64,000 nt of DNA from Rhodovulum tesquicola. GTDB lineage: Bacteria > Pseudomonadota > Alphaproteobacteria > Rhodobacterales > Rhodobacteraceae. The stretch covers positions 1 through 64,000 of the forward strand of contig NZ_JAMYDV010000011.1 of NCBI RefSeq assembly GCF_024128855.1, given 5' to 3'. Under the pieces are notes generated by a model. It was not told the DNA's origin. It was given only the letters and a program-made list of their open reading frames with translations, and did not search any database. Positions 39,438-48,223 of this stretch are shown in pieces. Numbering within the stretch: position 1 is the first letter of the stretch; every line of letters starts with the position of its first letter. A program made the position numbers and the translations under genes.

Positions 39438-39776
39438 ATGCCAAAGGATGAATGGGGCGTAAAGCGCGTTTGCCCGAGTTGCGCGACCCGCTTCTACGAC
39501 CTTCAGCGCGATCCGATGACCTGCCCCGGCTGCGGGAACAGCTTCTCGCTGGAAAGCCTGACCGCAGGCAAGGGCAGAACGCTGCTGGCCGAGAAGGCGG
39601 CGCCGGTCAAGGCCGTTGTCGACGACGATCTGGAAACCGATGATGCCGTGATCGACGACGACGACGACGAGTCCACCGATGTCGATCTGGGCGACGACGT
39701 GCTGGACGACGATGACGACAGCGTGTCGCTGGACGATCTGACCGACATGTCCGCGGATGACGACGACGAGACGTGA
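39438..39776 (+). CDS. TIGR02300 family protein, zinc ribbon with acidic tail
   Basis: 112 residues. A four-Cys zinc ribbon (CPSCATRFYDLQRDPMTCPGCG) is followed by an extremely acidic tail of Asp runs (DDDDDESTDVD, DDDDDSVS). This is the alphaproteobacterial TIGR02300 layout. Function unknown; the combination suggests a nucleic-acid- or basic-protein-binding partner. GAGAGGACCTCC precedes the ATG. Confidence 0.9.
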   Translation: MPKDEWGVKRVCPSCATRFYDLQRDPMTCPGCGNSFSLESLTAGKGRTLLAEKAAPVKAVVDDDLETDDAVIDDDDDESTDVDLGDDVLDDDDDSVSLDDLTDMSADDDDET

Positions 39777-39955
39777 TGCGTCCTTGCCGCCATTCCGGCT
39801 GATCGCCGGGATGGCGTCCTTGCCCAGCCGGTGACCTGAAACCGCGCAGCGGCCGGGCACCGGCACGGCGGCTGCACTGCCCCGCACGCTCCTGCTTTCC
39901 CTTGCCAGGCGGCCTTTCGCGCGCTCAAACTCCGGCGAAATGCCAGGGGGAGCGC

Positions 39956-40666
39956 ATGTGCTGGAATGCCGGAGTGACCGTCGCGATGGTGGGGATTGGG
40001 GCCGCAGCCACGGTGATCGCGGCGCGGCGGGGCGAGCCCACGGCGATCTGGGCGACGCTGGGCTTCTTCACCGCGATGGAGGGGTTGCAGGCCGCAGGCT
40101 ACGGGGTGGTCGACCAGTGCGGCGATCCGGCGAACCGGGCGGTGACGCTGCTGTCCTATCTGCATATCGCGATCCAGCCCTTTTTCATCAATGCCTTCGC
40201 GATGGCGCTGGTGGCCCATGCGGTGCCCGCGCGCACCCGCCGCGCGGTCTGGGCGATCTGCGCGGCCTCGGCGGCGGTGATGGTGTTCCAGTTGGTGCCG
40301 GTCGAGGCCCTGGGACAATGCAGACCGGGCGAGGTGCTGTGCGGGCCGGGGCTGTGCACGATCTCGGGGGAATGGCATATCGGCTGGGAAGTGCCGCTGA
40401 ACGGGCTGTTCACACCGCTGTCGGACTGGCTGGGCTTTTCGGCGAATTTCCCGACCTACCTGTTCGCCGCCTTCGTGGTGCCGCTGATCTACGGCTCCTG
40501 GCGCTTCGTGATCTTTCACGCGCTGTTCGGGCCGGTCCTTGCGAACCTGCTGACCGACAACCCCAACGAGATGCCCGCCGTGTGGTGCCTGTTCTCGATC
40601 GCGCTGGTGCTGGTGGCGATGAGTCCCGCGATCCGGCGGCAGGTGGCCGGACCCGCGGCGGCCTAG
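39956..40666 (+). CDS. DUF5765-type membrane protein
   Basis: 236 residues with about six to seven hydrophobic helices. MCWNAGVTVAMVGIGAAAT start, VVDQCGDPANRAVTLLSYLHIAIQPFFINAFAMAL with polar residues inside the membrane, and several Cys (QCRPGEVLCGPGLCTISGEWHIGWE). This fits DUF5765, a family mostly from Rhodobacterales with no known role. AGGGGGAGC precedes the ATG. Its stop overlaps the cytochrome c stop on the other strand. Confidence 0.65.
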   Translation: MCWNAGVTVAMVGIGAAATVIAARRGEPTAIWATLGFFTAMEGLQAAGYGVVDQCGDPANRAVTLLSYLHIAIQPFFINAFAMALVAHAVPARTRRAVWAICAASAAVMVFQLVPVEALGQCRPGEVLCGPGLCTISGEWHIGWEVPLNGLFTPLSDWLGFSANFPTYLFAAFVVPLIYGSWRFVIFHALFGPVLANLLTDNPNEMPAVWCLFSIALVLVAMSPAIRRQVAGPAAA

Positions 40667-41055
40667 CGCTGGATGCTGTCCAGCCAGCGCGCGATGGCGG
40701 CGATCTCGGCGCTGGTGCGGATCTCCTCGCCCGTGGGGGCGGTCAGCGCGACCGCCTCGCCCCGCATCGAGAAGCCGAAGATCGGCATCGGCCCGCCATG
40801 GGCGGCAAGTTCGGTCCGCCCGTCGATGACGGCGATCACCCGTGCCAGCGGAAAGGCATTCCCTGCGCCCGCGGTCAGCAGGGTCAGATCGGGCATCGCC
40901 ACCGTCAGGATCGAGGCCATCGGCCCGTCGCCGCGCGCGTCCAGCCCGTGGCAGGTCGCGCAATGGGCGCGAAAGAGCGCCACGCCCGACGGCGGCTCGG
41001 CCGCAAGCGGCGTGGCGCCAAGGCCAAGGGCAAGCAGGACGGTCGGGAGGCGCAT
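40663..41055 (-). CDS. Periplasmic c-type cytochrome
   Basis: 130 residues. Signal peptide (MRLPTVLLALGLGATPLAAEP) and a single haem site CATCH (residues 32-36), with a likely Met ligand in GGPMPIFGF and the class I helix EIRTSAEIAAIARWLDSI at the end. Probably a small soluble electron carrier or a subunit of an oxidase or reductase; no partner lies nearby. The FNR-type box centred 62.5 bases upstream suggests expression at low oxygen. Confidence 0.9.
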   Translation of the reverse strand: MRLPTVLLALGLGATPLAAEPPSGVALFRAHCATCHGLDARGDGPMASILTVAMPDLTLLTAGAGNAFPLARVIAVIDGRTELAAHGGPMPIFGFSMRGEAVALTAPTGEEIRTSAEIAAIARWLDSIQR

Positions 41056-41110
41056 GGCAGGACTCCGAATTCTCTGCACCCAGCCTATGACGGGGCGTGG
41101 CCGCGACGCC

Positions 41111-41124
41111 TTGACCGGGATCAA
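41111..41124. promoter_or_regulatory. FNR/FnrL-type box upstream of the cytochrome c gene
   Basis: TTGACCGGGATCAA fits TTGAY-N4-RTCAA. Its centre is 62.5 bases before the cytochrome ATG, the same spacing as at the uspA-like gene. CATAGG at 41084-41089 (minus strand) is a possible -10 for a promoter with the box near -41. Confidence 0.65.
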
Positions 41125-41172
41125 CCGCCGATCGGGCTTGACGATCCCCGGGCGCGCGCAGAGATTCGGAAA

Positions 41173-42129
41173 ATGAATAGCGAATTGAGTGAACTGGAGC
41201 ATCTGCTCGACGCGGCCGAACTGCTGCGGGCCATTCAGGCACGGCGCCCCGCAATCGCGCAATTCCACAACGAGGAGGCCCTGTTCGCCGACGGGCGGAT
41301 GGCCGCGTTCCGTGGCCGATACAATGGCGCGGCCGTGGTGCTGACGCTGTTCCATGGCGAGGGTCACGTCGATCGGACACGCCGCCGCAAGCGCGAATTC
41401 GACCGGCTGGAGACGGCGCTGGCGGACGGGCGGTTCCGGATCGCGCCGCTTGTGGCCGCCTGGCCCGGCGAGGGCATCACGATGACCGCAGAGGTGACCG
41501 GCAGGGGGCTGGATGCCGAGATTGCGGCGGCAGAGCCTGCCGGGCGCGACGCGCTGGTCGGCGAGGCGGGCGAATGGCTTGCCACGGTGCTGGCCGGGGC
41601 GCACCGGCAGGCGGTCTTCGGCGGGCGGCACTGGGTGCGCAACGCGGCGCGGCAGCTGGCCCGGGTCGGCGGGGCCGAGGACCGGGCGCTGGCCCGGACG
41701 CTGGGCACGCGGCTTGAGGCGTTGCTGCCGACGGTCGCGGGAACGACCGTGACCCAGGCCCTCATCCATGGCGATTTCCGGCCCCGCAACCTGGTGCGCA
41801 GCGGCGAGGCGCTGTGCGGGATCGGGATGGCAGTCGCGCAATGGATGCCGGTGGCCCGCGATCTCGCCCGGTTCCTGGTCGATCTGCACCTGACCCATCC
41901 CCGGCCGGGCGGGCGCCGCGCCTTCGGCATAGATGCGGGCGACCTGGACGCCCTGAGCGCCCCGCTGGCCCTGCTGGAGAGGCGCGAGCGGGCGCGCCTT
42001 CTGCCCTTCTTCATCGGGGTCGAACTGGCCGACAGCTTCGCGCAGGGGGCGCGGGAACCGGACCGGTCGGAGGCGTTATGTGCGGCGGTGGCCCATTTCC
42101 TCGACGGTAACGGGCTGCCGCTGCTCTGA
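41173..42129 (+). CDS. Aminoglycoside phosphotransferase-like protein lacking the metal Asp
   Basis: 318 residues of the APH/choline kinase-like fold. The catalytic loop is HGDFRPRN at 199-206, as in active kinases. The following strand, normally ending in an Asp (DFG/IDF), reads CGIGMAVAQW, with Gly218 in that place, so one metal ligand is missing. It may be inactive or use a different metal site. Substrate unknown. It begins with MNSELSELEHLLDAAELL. Divergent from the cytochrome c gene. Confidence 0.75.
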   Translation: MNSELSELEHLLDAAELLRAIQARRPAIAQFHNEEALFADGRMAAFRGRYNGAAVVLTLFHGEGHVDRTRRRKREFDRLETALADGRFRIAPLVAAWPGEGITMTAEVTGRGLDAEIAAAEPAGRDALVGEAGEWLATVLAGAHRQAVFGGRHWVRNAARQLARVGGAEDRALARTLGTRLEALLPTVAGTTVTQALIHGDFRPRNLVRSGEALCGIGMAVAQWMPVARDLARFLVDLHLTHPRPGGRRAFGIDAGDLDALSAPLALLERRERARLLPFFIGVELADSFAQGAREPDRSEALCAAVAHFLDGNGLPLL

Positions 42130-42143
42130 CCGCGCGCAGGTGT

Positions 42144-42821
42144 TCAGACCAGCCGCCCCTCCTGAAGGTGCAGCACGCGGTCCATGCGCGCGGCAAGTTC
42201 AAGGTTGTGCGTCGCGATCAGAGCGGCAAGCCCGGCGCCGCGCACCAGGTCCATCAGCGCGGCAAAGACCCGGTCCGAGGTGGCGGGGTCGAGATTTCCC
42301 GTCGGCTCGTCCGCCAGCAACAGCCGCGGGCGGTTGGCCAGCGCCCGGCAGACCGCGACGCGCTGCTGTTCGCCCCCCGACAGCGCCGCGGGGCGGTGAT
42401 CGGCGCGCGCGCCCACCCCCATCCGGTCCAGAAGCTCCTGCGCCCGGGCCTCGGCCTCGGCGCGGGGGCGGCCGGCGGCAAGCTGGGGCAGCACCACGTT
42501 TTCGGCCGCGGTGAATTCGGGCAGCAGGTGGTGGAACTGGTAGACGAAGCCGATATCGGCACGCCGCGCGGCGGTGCGCTTTCGATCCGAGGCGCGCGCC
42601 ATGTCCTGCCCGGCGATCCGCACCGCGCCCGCATCGGGCGTGTCCAGAAGCCCCGCGATATGCAGCAAGGTGGACTTGCCCGCGCCCGAGGGCGCGACAA
42701 GCGCCACCACCTCGCCCGGCGCGACGGAAAGCGAAGCACCCGACAGCACTCGCACCTCGCCGGGCGTGCCGGGATTGTAGCTTTTCTCGACGCCATCAAG
42801 CGCCAGCGCCGGATCACTCAT
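42144..42821 (-). CDS. lolD: Lipoprotein-releasing ABC transporter ATPase
   Basis: 225 residues. Walker [10 protein letters not shown] at 43-51, Q-loop [17 protein letters not shown] (typical of LolD), signature LSGGEQQR, Walker [14 protein letters not shown]. Powers removal of outer-membrane lipoproteins from the inner membrane with LolC. It overlaps lolC by eight bases. Confidence 0.95.
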   Translation of the reverse strand: MSDPALALDGVEKSYNPGTPGEVRVLSGASLSVAPGEVVALVAPSGAGKSTLLHIAGLLDTPDAGAVRIAGQDMARASDRKRTAARRADIGFVYQFHHLLPEFTAAENVVLPQLAAGRPRAEAEARAQELLDRMGVGARADHRPAALSGGEQQRVAVCRALANRPRLLLADEPTGNLDPATSDRVFAALMDLVRGAGLAALIATHNLELAARMDRVLHLQEGRLV

Positions 42822-44100
42822 AGCGCAGCGCCTCCACCGGGTTCATGCGCGCCGCGCGGCGGGCGGGGAAGATCGTGACGACGAAGGACAGGCCCAGCGA
42901 CAGGATCACCGCCGAGGCGACGTCGCGGGCCTGAAGCTTGGCGGGCAGTTCGTAGATGCCGCGGATCGAGGGATCCCAGACCCCGCCCCCCGCGACATAG
43001 TTCACCGCCGAGAAGATCGGGTCGATCCAGATCGCGAACAGGCAGCCCAGGATCACGCCGAAGAAGGTGCCGATCAGCCCGACGAAGGCGCCGCAGATGA
43101 AGAAGACGCGCAGCACCGCGCCTTCGGTCAGGCCCATGGTGCGCAGGATGCCGATGTCGCGCCCCTTGTTCTTGACCAGCATGATCAGCCCCGAGACGAT
43201 GTTCATTGCCGCGATCAGCACGAGGATCGACAGGATGATGAACATCACGTTGTCCTCGATATCGAGCGCGCGCAGGAACGCCCCCGAGGCGTCGCGCCAG
43301 GTCCAGAGCAGAACCCGCTCGCCCCCTGCACGCAGCAAGGGCAGGGTCAATTCGTCTATCCTTTCGGGATCGGCGACCATGACTTCCAGTTCGTCGGCCA
43401 CGCCCTCGCGGTTGAAATAGCCCTGCGCCTCGGCAAAGGGCATGTAGACGCGGCTGCGGTCGATGTCGTAGCGGCCCGCCGAGAAGACATAGACGATTTC
43501 ATAGGCGTTCACGCGGGGGCTGGTGCCGAAGGGGGTCTTGACCCCCTCGGGCGAGATCAGCCGGATCCGGTCGCCCACGCCCACGCCCAGTTCGCGCGCG
43601 ACGCCCGTGCCGATGGCGATGCCCTCGGGGAAGCGCGCGATGTCGCCCAGCGCGGTTTCGGGATCGGCGATGCGCGGGATCGTGGCCAGGTCTTCGGGCG
43701 CGATGCCATAGACCTCGACCCCGGAATTGCCCGACCCGGAGGCCGCCATCACCTGCCCGCGGACCAGCGGCGCCACGCGGGTCACACCCGGCACCGCGCG
43801 CAGCCGTTCGGCCATCGCCTCGTAATCGGGGATGGTGCGGCTGGCCACGCCCTGCTCGTCCACGCGGGTCGAGGAATAGACGGTCACATGGGCGTTCGCG
43901 CCCAGGATCGTATCGACGAACTCGGCCCGGAACCCCGCACGGACGGCCAGCGTGGCGATCAGCGCAAAGACGGCCAGCGTGATGCCGATCAGGCTGATCC
44001 AGGTCATCACGGACACGCCGCCCTCGGCGCGGCGGGCGCGCAGGTAGCGCCAGGCGATCATCCATTCGAAGGGGGCGAAGGGGGCGGTGCCGTTGGCCAA
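42814..44100 (-). CDS. lolC: Lipoprotein-releasing ABC transporter permease
   Basis: 428 residues. Four membrane helices (residues about 30-50, and three near 280-410) frame a large periplasmic domain; [30 protein letters not shown] and [19 protein letters not shown] are the conserved ends. Alphaproteobacteria often use one LolC/E-type (LolF) permease. The likely start is TTG at 44100, since AGGA stands 12 bases before it and homologous N-termini include the APFAPFEWM segment. Confidence 0.95.
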   Translation of the reverse strand: MANGTAPFAPFEWMIAWRYLRARRAEGGVSVMTWISLIGITLAVFALIATLAVRAGFRAEFVDTILGANAHVTVYSSTRVDEQGVASRTIPDYEAMAERLRAVPGVTRVAPLVRGQVMAASGSGNSGVEVYGIAPEDLATIPRIADPETALGDIARFPEGIAIGTGVARELGVGVGDRIRLISPEGVKTPFGTSPRVNAYEIVYVFSAGRYDIDRSRVYMPFAEAQGYFNREGVADELEVMVADPERIDELTLPLLRAGGERVLLWTWRDASGAFLRALDIEDNVMFIILSILVLIAAMNIVSGLIMLVKNKGRDIGILRTMGLTEGAVLRVFFICGAFVGLIGTFFGVILGCLFAIWIDPIFSAVNYVAGGGVWDPSIRGIYELPAKLQARDVASAVILSLGLSFVVTIFPARRAARMNPVEALRYE

Positions 44101-44231
44101 GGGGGCTATCCTGTCGGTTGCGCGGGCGGACAGTGGTCGGCCGTCGCGGCAGCGTCAAGCGGCAAAACGGCCCCCCTCGCCGCGCATCGGCCGCCAGCGG
44201 GTCCCGGCGGCCGAGGTCGTGTCCTGGGGGG

Positions 44232-44645
44232 TCAGGCCGCGCTGGCCGAGGCCCGGACCTGATGGCGCGGCGGCTGCATCTGGATCTCGCCCAGCGTGAA
44301 GGTCGCGTAATGACAGGTCAGTTCGGTGCCCGCCGGAATGTCCCAGCGCGCGAAGCCGTGAACCTGATCGGAGAAATCCAGGTTCGGGTCGTCGGCATGG
44401 TTCATGAACCGCCCCTCGTCGCATTCGAGGATGATCCGGGTCGGGTCGGTCCAGTCGGGATAGGAATAGCGTTCGAGGAACTCGCGCACATGCGGCTCGA
44501 CGCTGTCGAGGATGCTTGCGGGATATCGGATGTCCAGCACCGGGTCGAAGCGCCAGACATTCTGACCCTTGCATATGTCGTCACGGCAGAAGACGCCGAG
44601 TCCTTCGATCTCGGACGGGGCGAGGTAGCAGCGCACTGTCATCAT
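44232..44645 (-). CDS. SET-domain protein
   Basis: 137 residues of a compact SET domain: EIEGLGVFCRDDICKGQNVWRFDP, then RFMNHADDPNLDF (the NHS..PN-type SAM and substrate motif) and RWDIPAGTELTCHYA (the conserved ELTxxY). Bacterial single SET proteins methylate Lys in unknown targets. It sits between proS and lolC in an order (proS-lolC-lolD) otherwise common in the group. Start at 44645 gives MMTVRC; 44642 is equally possible. Confidence 0.88.
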   Translation of the reverse strand: MMTVRCYLAPSEIEGLGVFCRDDICKGQNVWRFDPVLDIRYPASILDSVEPHVREFLERYSYPDWTDPTRIILECDEGRFMNHADDPNLDFSDQVHGFARWDIPAGTELTCHYATFTLGEIQMQPPRHQVRASASAA

Positions 44646-44815
44646 GCGCCTATTTCCTTCTGAAGGGCCGGGCCGCCAGCCGGGATGTCGAAGGTGACTT
44701 GCGTCAGCGCGTGGCGGCGCGCGCAACAGGCGAGAGTGAAGCAACGCGGACGAAAATCAATGGGCAAGATCGCGGGCCGGGCCGGCATCCGCGCGGGTGA
44801 CGCCGAAAGGCGGGG

Positions 44816-44863
44816 CCGGGGGCGCTGCCCCCGGACCCCCGGGATATTTCCGGCCAGAAGAAG
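44816..44863 (-). terminator. 3' repeat element and hairpin behind proS
   Basis: On the minus strand, the 22-bp element at 44863-44842 starts 13 bases after the proS stop and is identical to the copy at 36394-36415. It is followed by the stem CCGGGGGC/GCCCCCGG at 44816-44834 with a 3-base loop. Confidence 0.55.
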
Positions 44864-44876
44864 GCAGAAGCGCCGC

Positions 44877-46265
44877 TCAGAGCCAGGTGTGAAAACTGGA
44901 TTTCGCCATCGGCTCCCAATGGGTGGCGGTGTGGGGAGCGTAGATCTCGGCCACCCGGGCCACGGCCGCCTCGGGGGACATCTCCTCGCTGGTGCCGGTG
45001 CGGCGGCAGGTCAGTTCGACCACGCCCGATTTCAGGCCCCGCGGCCCGACGGTGATCCGCCAGGGCAGGCCGATCAGGTCCATCGTGGCGAATTTCGCGC
45101 CCGCGCGTTCCTCGCGGTCGTCATAGAGCGGCTCCAGCCCCTTTTCGGCCAGCGCCTTGTAAAGCCCGGCGCAGGCGGCGTCGGCCTCGGCATCGCCCTG
45201 TTTCAGGTTGACGATGCCGCAATGGAAGGGGGTCACGCCCTCGGGCCAGATGATGCCGTTCTCGTCGTGGTTCGCCTCGATCAGCGCGCCGACCAGACGC
45301 GACACGCCGATGCCGTGGCTGCCCATGTGGACCGGCACGCGCTCGCCCTTGTCATTGGTGACGGTGGCGCCCATCGGCTCGGAATACTTGGTGCCGAAAT
45401 AGAAGATCTGGCCGACCTCGATGCCGCGCGAGGATTTGCGCCGCGCTTCGGGGATCTGGCCATAGATCGCCGCGTCATGGGTTTCGTCGGTGCGGGCATA
45501 GGGGGTGGTCCATTCCTTGACGATCCCGGCGCATTCCGCCCGGTCGTCATAGTTCACCTGCCGGTCGCCCAGTTTCAGATCAAGGATGGCGCTGTCATAG
45601 AACACCTCCGACTCGCCGGTATCGGCGAGGACCAGGAATTCGTGCGTGTCCTCGCCGCCGATGGGGCCTGAATCGGCGCGCATCGGAATCGCCTTCAGCC
45701 CCATGCGCTCGTAGGTGCGCAGATAGCTGACCATGTGGCGGTTGTAGGCGTGGATGGCTGCATCGTAGTCGATGTCGAAATTGTAGCCGTCCTTCATGTA
45801 GAACTCGCGGCCGCGCATCACGCCGAAGCGGGGGCGGATCTCGTCGCGGAATTTCCACTGGATATGGTAGAGTGTCAGCGGCAGGTCCTTGTAGCTGCCG
45901 ACATGGGCGCGGAAGATGTCGGTGATGAGTTCCTCGTTGGTCGGCCCGTAGAGCATGTCGCGGCCATGGCGGTCCTTGATGCGCAGCATCTCCTCGCCGT
46001 AATCGTCGTAGCGGCCCGACTCGCGCCACAGATCGGCCGATTGCAGCGTCGGCATCAGCATCGGGATATGGCCCGCGCGGATCTGTTCCTCGTGGACGAT
46101 CTGCTCGATCCGTTTCAGCACCTTGAAGCCCATGGGAAGCCACGAGTAGATGCCCGCGGATGCCTGCTTGATCATGCCCGCGCGCAGCATCAGCCGGTGG
46201 CTGGCGATCTGCGCCTCGGCGGGGGTTTCCTTGAGCACCGGCAGGAAATAGCGGGACAGGCGCAT
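44877..46265 (-). CDS. proS: Prolyl-tRNA synthetase, short alphaproteobacterial type
   Basis: 462 residues. [44 protein letters not shown] is the bacterial ProS start, followed by [46 protein letters not shown] and [13 protein letters not shown] (class II motifs). It goes directly to the anticodon domain without the roughly 180-residue editing insertion of E. coli ProS, the normal state in alphaproteobacteria. Start chosen at 46265, the family Met. Confidence 0.97.
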   Translation of the reverse strand: MRLSRYFLPVLKETPAEAQIASHRLMLRAGMIKQASAGIYSWLPMGFKVLKRIEQIVHEEQIRAGHIPMLMPTLQSADLWRESGRYDDYGEEMLRIKDRHGRDMLYGPTNEELITDIFRAHVGSYKDLPLTLYHIQWKFRDEIRPRFGVMRGREFYMKDGYNFDIDYDAAIHAYNRHMVSYLRTYERMGLKAIPMRADSGPIGGEDTHEFLVLADTGESEVFYDSAILDLKLGDRQVNYDDRAECAGIVKEWTTPYARTDETHDAAIYGQIPEARRKSSRGIEVGQIFYFGTKYSEPMGATVTNDKGERVPVHMGSHGIGVSRLVGALIEANHDENGIIWPEGVTPFHCGIVNLKQGDAEADAACAGLYKALAEKGLEPLYDDREERAGAKFATMDLIGLPWRITVGPRGLKSGVVELTCRRTGTSEEMSPEAAVARVAEIYAPHTATHWEPMAKSSFHTWL

Positions 46266-46393
46266 TTTCGACCTTTTCCTCGTGAATTCGCGTTCCCGAC
46301 CCCTTATGTCATCGCGCAGGACCAGACAAGCGCCGCGCGTCTCGCAGGAGGCCCCCGGGGCATCGGGAGAGGGCGCAGGATCGGGAGGGGCGG

Positions 46394-47494
46394 ATGGCAT
46401 TGCCGGTGCGCGAACAGGTGACCTATTGGGGGATCGCGGCGGCGGTCTTCCTGGTGCTTTTGTGGTTTCTCGGCAATGTGATCACCCCCTTCGTGATCGG
46501 CATGGCGGTGGCCTATTTCCTCGATCCCGTGGCCGACCGGCTGGAACGGCTGGGGCTGTCGCGGGCGGGGGCGACGGTGGCGATCACGGCGGGCGCGGTG
46601 GTGATCTTCGTGGCGGTGGCGCTGCTGGTGCTGCCCACGCTGATCCAGCAGGCGATCAGCCTGGTCAATGCCGCGCCCGAGATCGCGCGCCAGGTCCAGG
46701 CCTTCCTGGTCGAGCGCTTTCCCACGTTGAACGACAACGGCTCGCCGATCTCCCGGACATTGGCCGGAATCGGCGACACGGTGCAGTCGAGGGGGGGCGA
46801 GGTGCTGAACGGGGTGATCGCCTCTCTGGCCAGCATCGTGAACGTGGTCGTCCTGCTGGTGCTGGTGCCGGTGATCACCTTCTACCTGCTGCTGGACTGG
46901 GACCGGATGGTGGCCCAGGTGGACCGGCTGCTGCCGCTGGACCACGCGCCGCAGGTGCGTCAGCTGGCCGGCGAGATCGACCGCACGCTGGCAGGCTTCA
47001 TCCGCGGCCAGGGCACGGTCTGCCTGATCCTCGGCATCTACTACGCCGCGGCGCTGAGCCTGCTGGGGCTGAAATACGGGCTGGTCGTGGGATTCACTGC
47101 GGGGATCATCTCGTTCATTCCCTATGTCGGCGCCATCGTGGGCGGCGCGCTGGCGATCGGGCTGGCGTTGTTCCAGTTCTGGGGCGAATGGTGGTTCATC
47201 GCGGGCGCGGCGGCGATCTTCGTGGCGGGCCAGATGATCGAGGGCAATGTGCTGACGCCCAAGCTGGTGGGCGGGTCGGTCGGGCTGCATCCGGTCTGGC
47301 TGATCTTCGCGCTGGCGGCCTTCGGCTCGGTCTTCGGCTTTGTCGGCATGCTGGTCGCGGTGCCGGTGGCGGCCGTTCTGGGGGTGATGGCGCGTTTCGG
47401 GATCGCGCAATACAGGGAGAGCCGGCTCTACCGCGGCCTTGCGGCCCTGGAAGATGCGCGCGACGGATCCGGGAAGGACGAGGACGCCGCCTGA
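46394..47494 (+). CDS. AI-2E family permease
   Basis: 366 residues with about eight membrane helices. [33 protein letters not shown] near the start, [14 protein letters not shown], then [29 protein letters not shown] and [21 protein letters not shown] are the conserved TqsA/YdiK pattern. Family members export varied small molecules or ions; the substrate cannot be told. GGGAGGGGC precedes the ATG. hdaA begins one base after its stop codon. Confidence 0.92.
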   Translation: MALPVREQVTYWGIAAAVFLVLLWFLGNVITPFVIGMAVAYFLDPVADRLERLGLSRAGATVAITAGAVVIFVAVALLVLPTLIQQAISLVNAAPEIARQVQAFLVERFPTLNDNGSPISRTLAGIGDTVQSRGGEVLNGVIASLASIVNVVVLLVLVPVITFYLLLDWDRMVAQVDRLLPLDHAPQVRQLAGEIDRTLAGFIRGQGTVCLILGIYYAAALSLLGLKYGLVVGFTAGIISFIPYVGAIVGGALAIGLALFQFWGEWWFIAGAAAIFVAGQMIEGNVLTPKLVGGSVGLHPVWLIFALAAFGSVFGFVGMLVAVPVAAVLGVMARFGIAQYRESRLYRGLAALEDARDGSGKDEDAA

Positions 47495-47495
47495 C

Positions 47496-48182
47496 ATGGC
47501 CCGCCAGTTGATCCTCGACCTGCCCGTGCGACCCGCACGGGGGCGCGCGGCCTTCTTCGTGGCGCCCGCGAACGAGATCGCCGTGGCGCAGATCGAGGAT
47601 TGGCGCGCCTGGCCGGGCGGCAAGCTGGTGCTGATCGGCCCGGAGGGATCGGGCAAGACCCATCTCGCCAATGTCTGGGCGGAACTGACCGGCGCCCCGG
47701 TCCGTTACGCCGCCGATCTCCCGGCCGCGGATCTGCCCGCGCTGGCCGAAACGGGTGCGGTGGCGGTCGAGGATGCCGACCGGATCGGTGGCGACCGCAC
47801 GGCCGAGACGGCGCTGTTTCACCTGCACAACCTGCTGGCCGCATCGGGCGGCGCGCTGCTGGTCACCGCGCGCGGCCCGGCGCGGGACTGGGGGCTGGGG
47901 CTGCCCGATCTGGCCAGCCGGATGCAGGCCGCCGCAACGGCGCATCTGGACCCGCCCGACGACGCGCTGCTGGCCGCGGTGCTGGTCAAGCTGTTCGCCG
48001 ACCGTCAACTGGCGGTGAAACCCGATCTGATCGGCTATCTCGTGGACCGGATGGAACGCTCCTTCGCCGCCGCCGCAGAAACGGTCGCCGCCATCGACCG
48101 CGAGGCGCTGGCCACCGGGCATCGGCCGGGCCTCCGGCTGGCCCGCACGGTGCTGGACAAGACCCTGCCCGAGGCCCGATAA
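47496..48182 (+). CDS. hdaA: DnaA-regulatory AAA+ protein HdaA
   Basis: 228 residues, DnaA/Hda family. The start carries a sliding-clamp-binding QLILDLP (residues 4-10), followed by the P-loop GPEGSGKT at 48-55, then [11 protein letters not shown] and the AAA+ lid with sensor-2 region. Alphaproteobacterial HdaA stimulates ATP hydrolysis by DnaA to prevent re-initiation. Paired with an AI-2E-family gene upstream and ppk1 downstream, a common order in Rhodobacterales. Confidence 0.93.
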   Translation: MARQLILDLPVRPARGRAAFFVAPANEIAVAQIEDWRAWPGGKLVLIGPEGSGKTHLANVWAELTGAPVRYAADLPAADLPALAETGAVAVEDADRIGGDRTAETALFHLHNLLAASGGALLVTARGPARDWGLGLPDLASRMQAAATAHLDPPDDALLAAVLVKLFADRQLAVKPDLIGYLVDRMERSFAAAAETVAAIDREALATGHRPGLRLARTVLDKTLPEAR

Positions 48183-48216
48183 CTGTCACTCAGCCGTCAC
48201 ACCCTGAATTCATAAG
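48183..48216 (+). promoter_or_regulatory. ppk: Pho box and -10 element in front of ppk1
   Basis: CTGTCAC (48183-48189), four bases, then CCGTCAC (48194-48200): an 11-base direct repeat matching the Pho box (CTGTCAT-N4-CTGTCAT) bound by PhoB. Ten bases later comes CATAAG (48211-48216), a plausible -10. The predicted transcription start falls at or next to the ppk1 ATG (48224). Confidence 0.65.
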
Positions 48217-48223
48217 CACGAGC

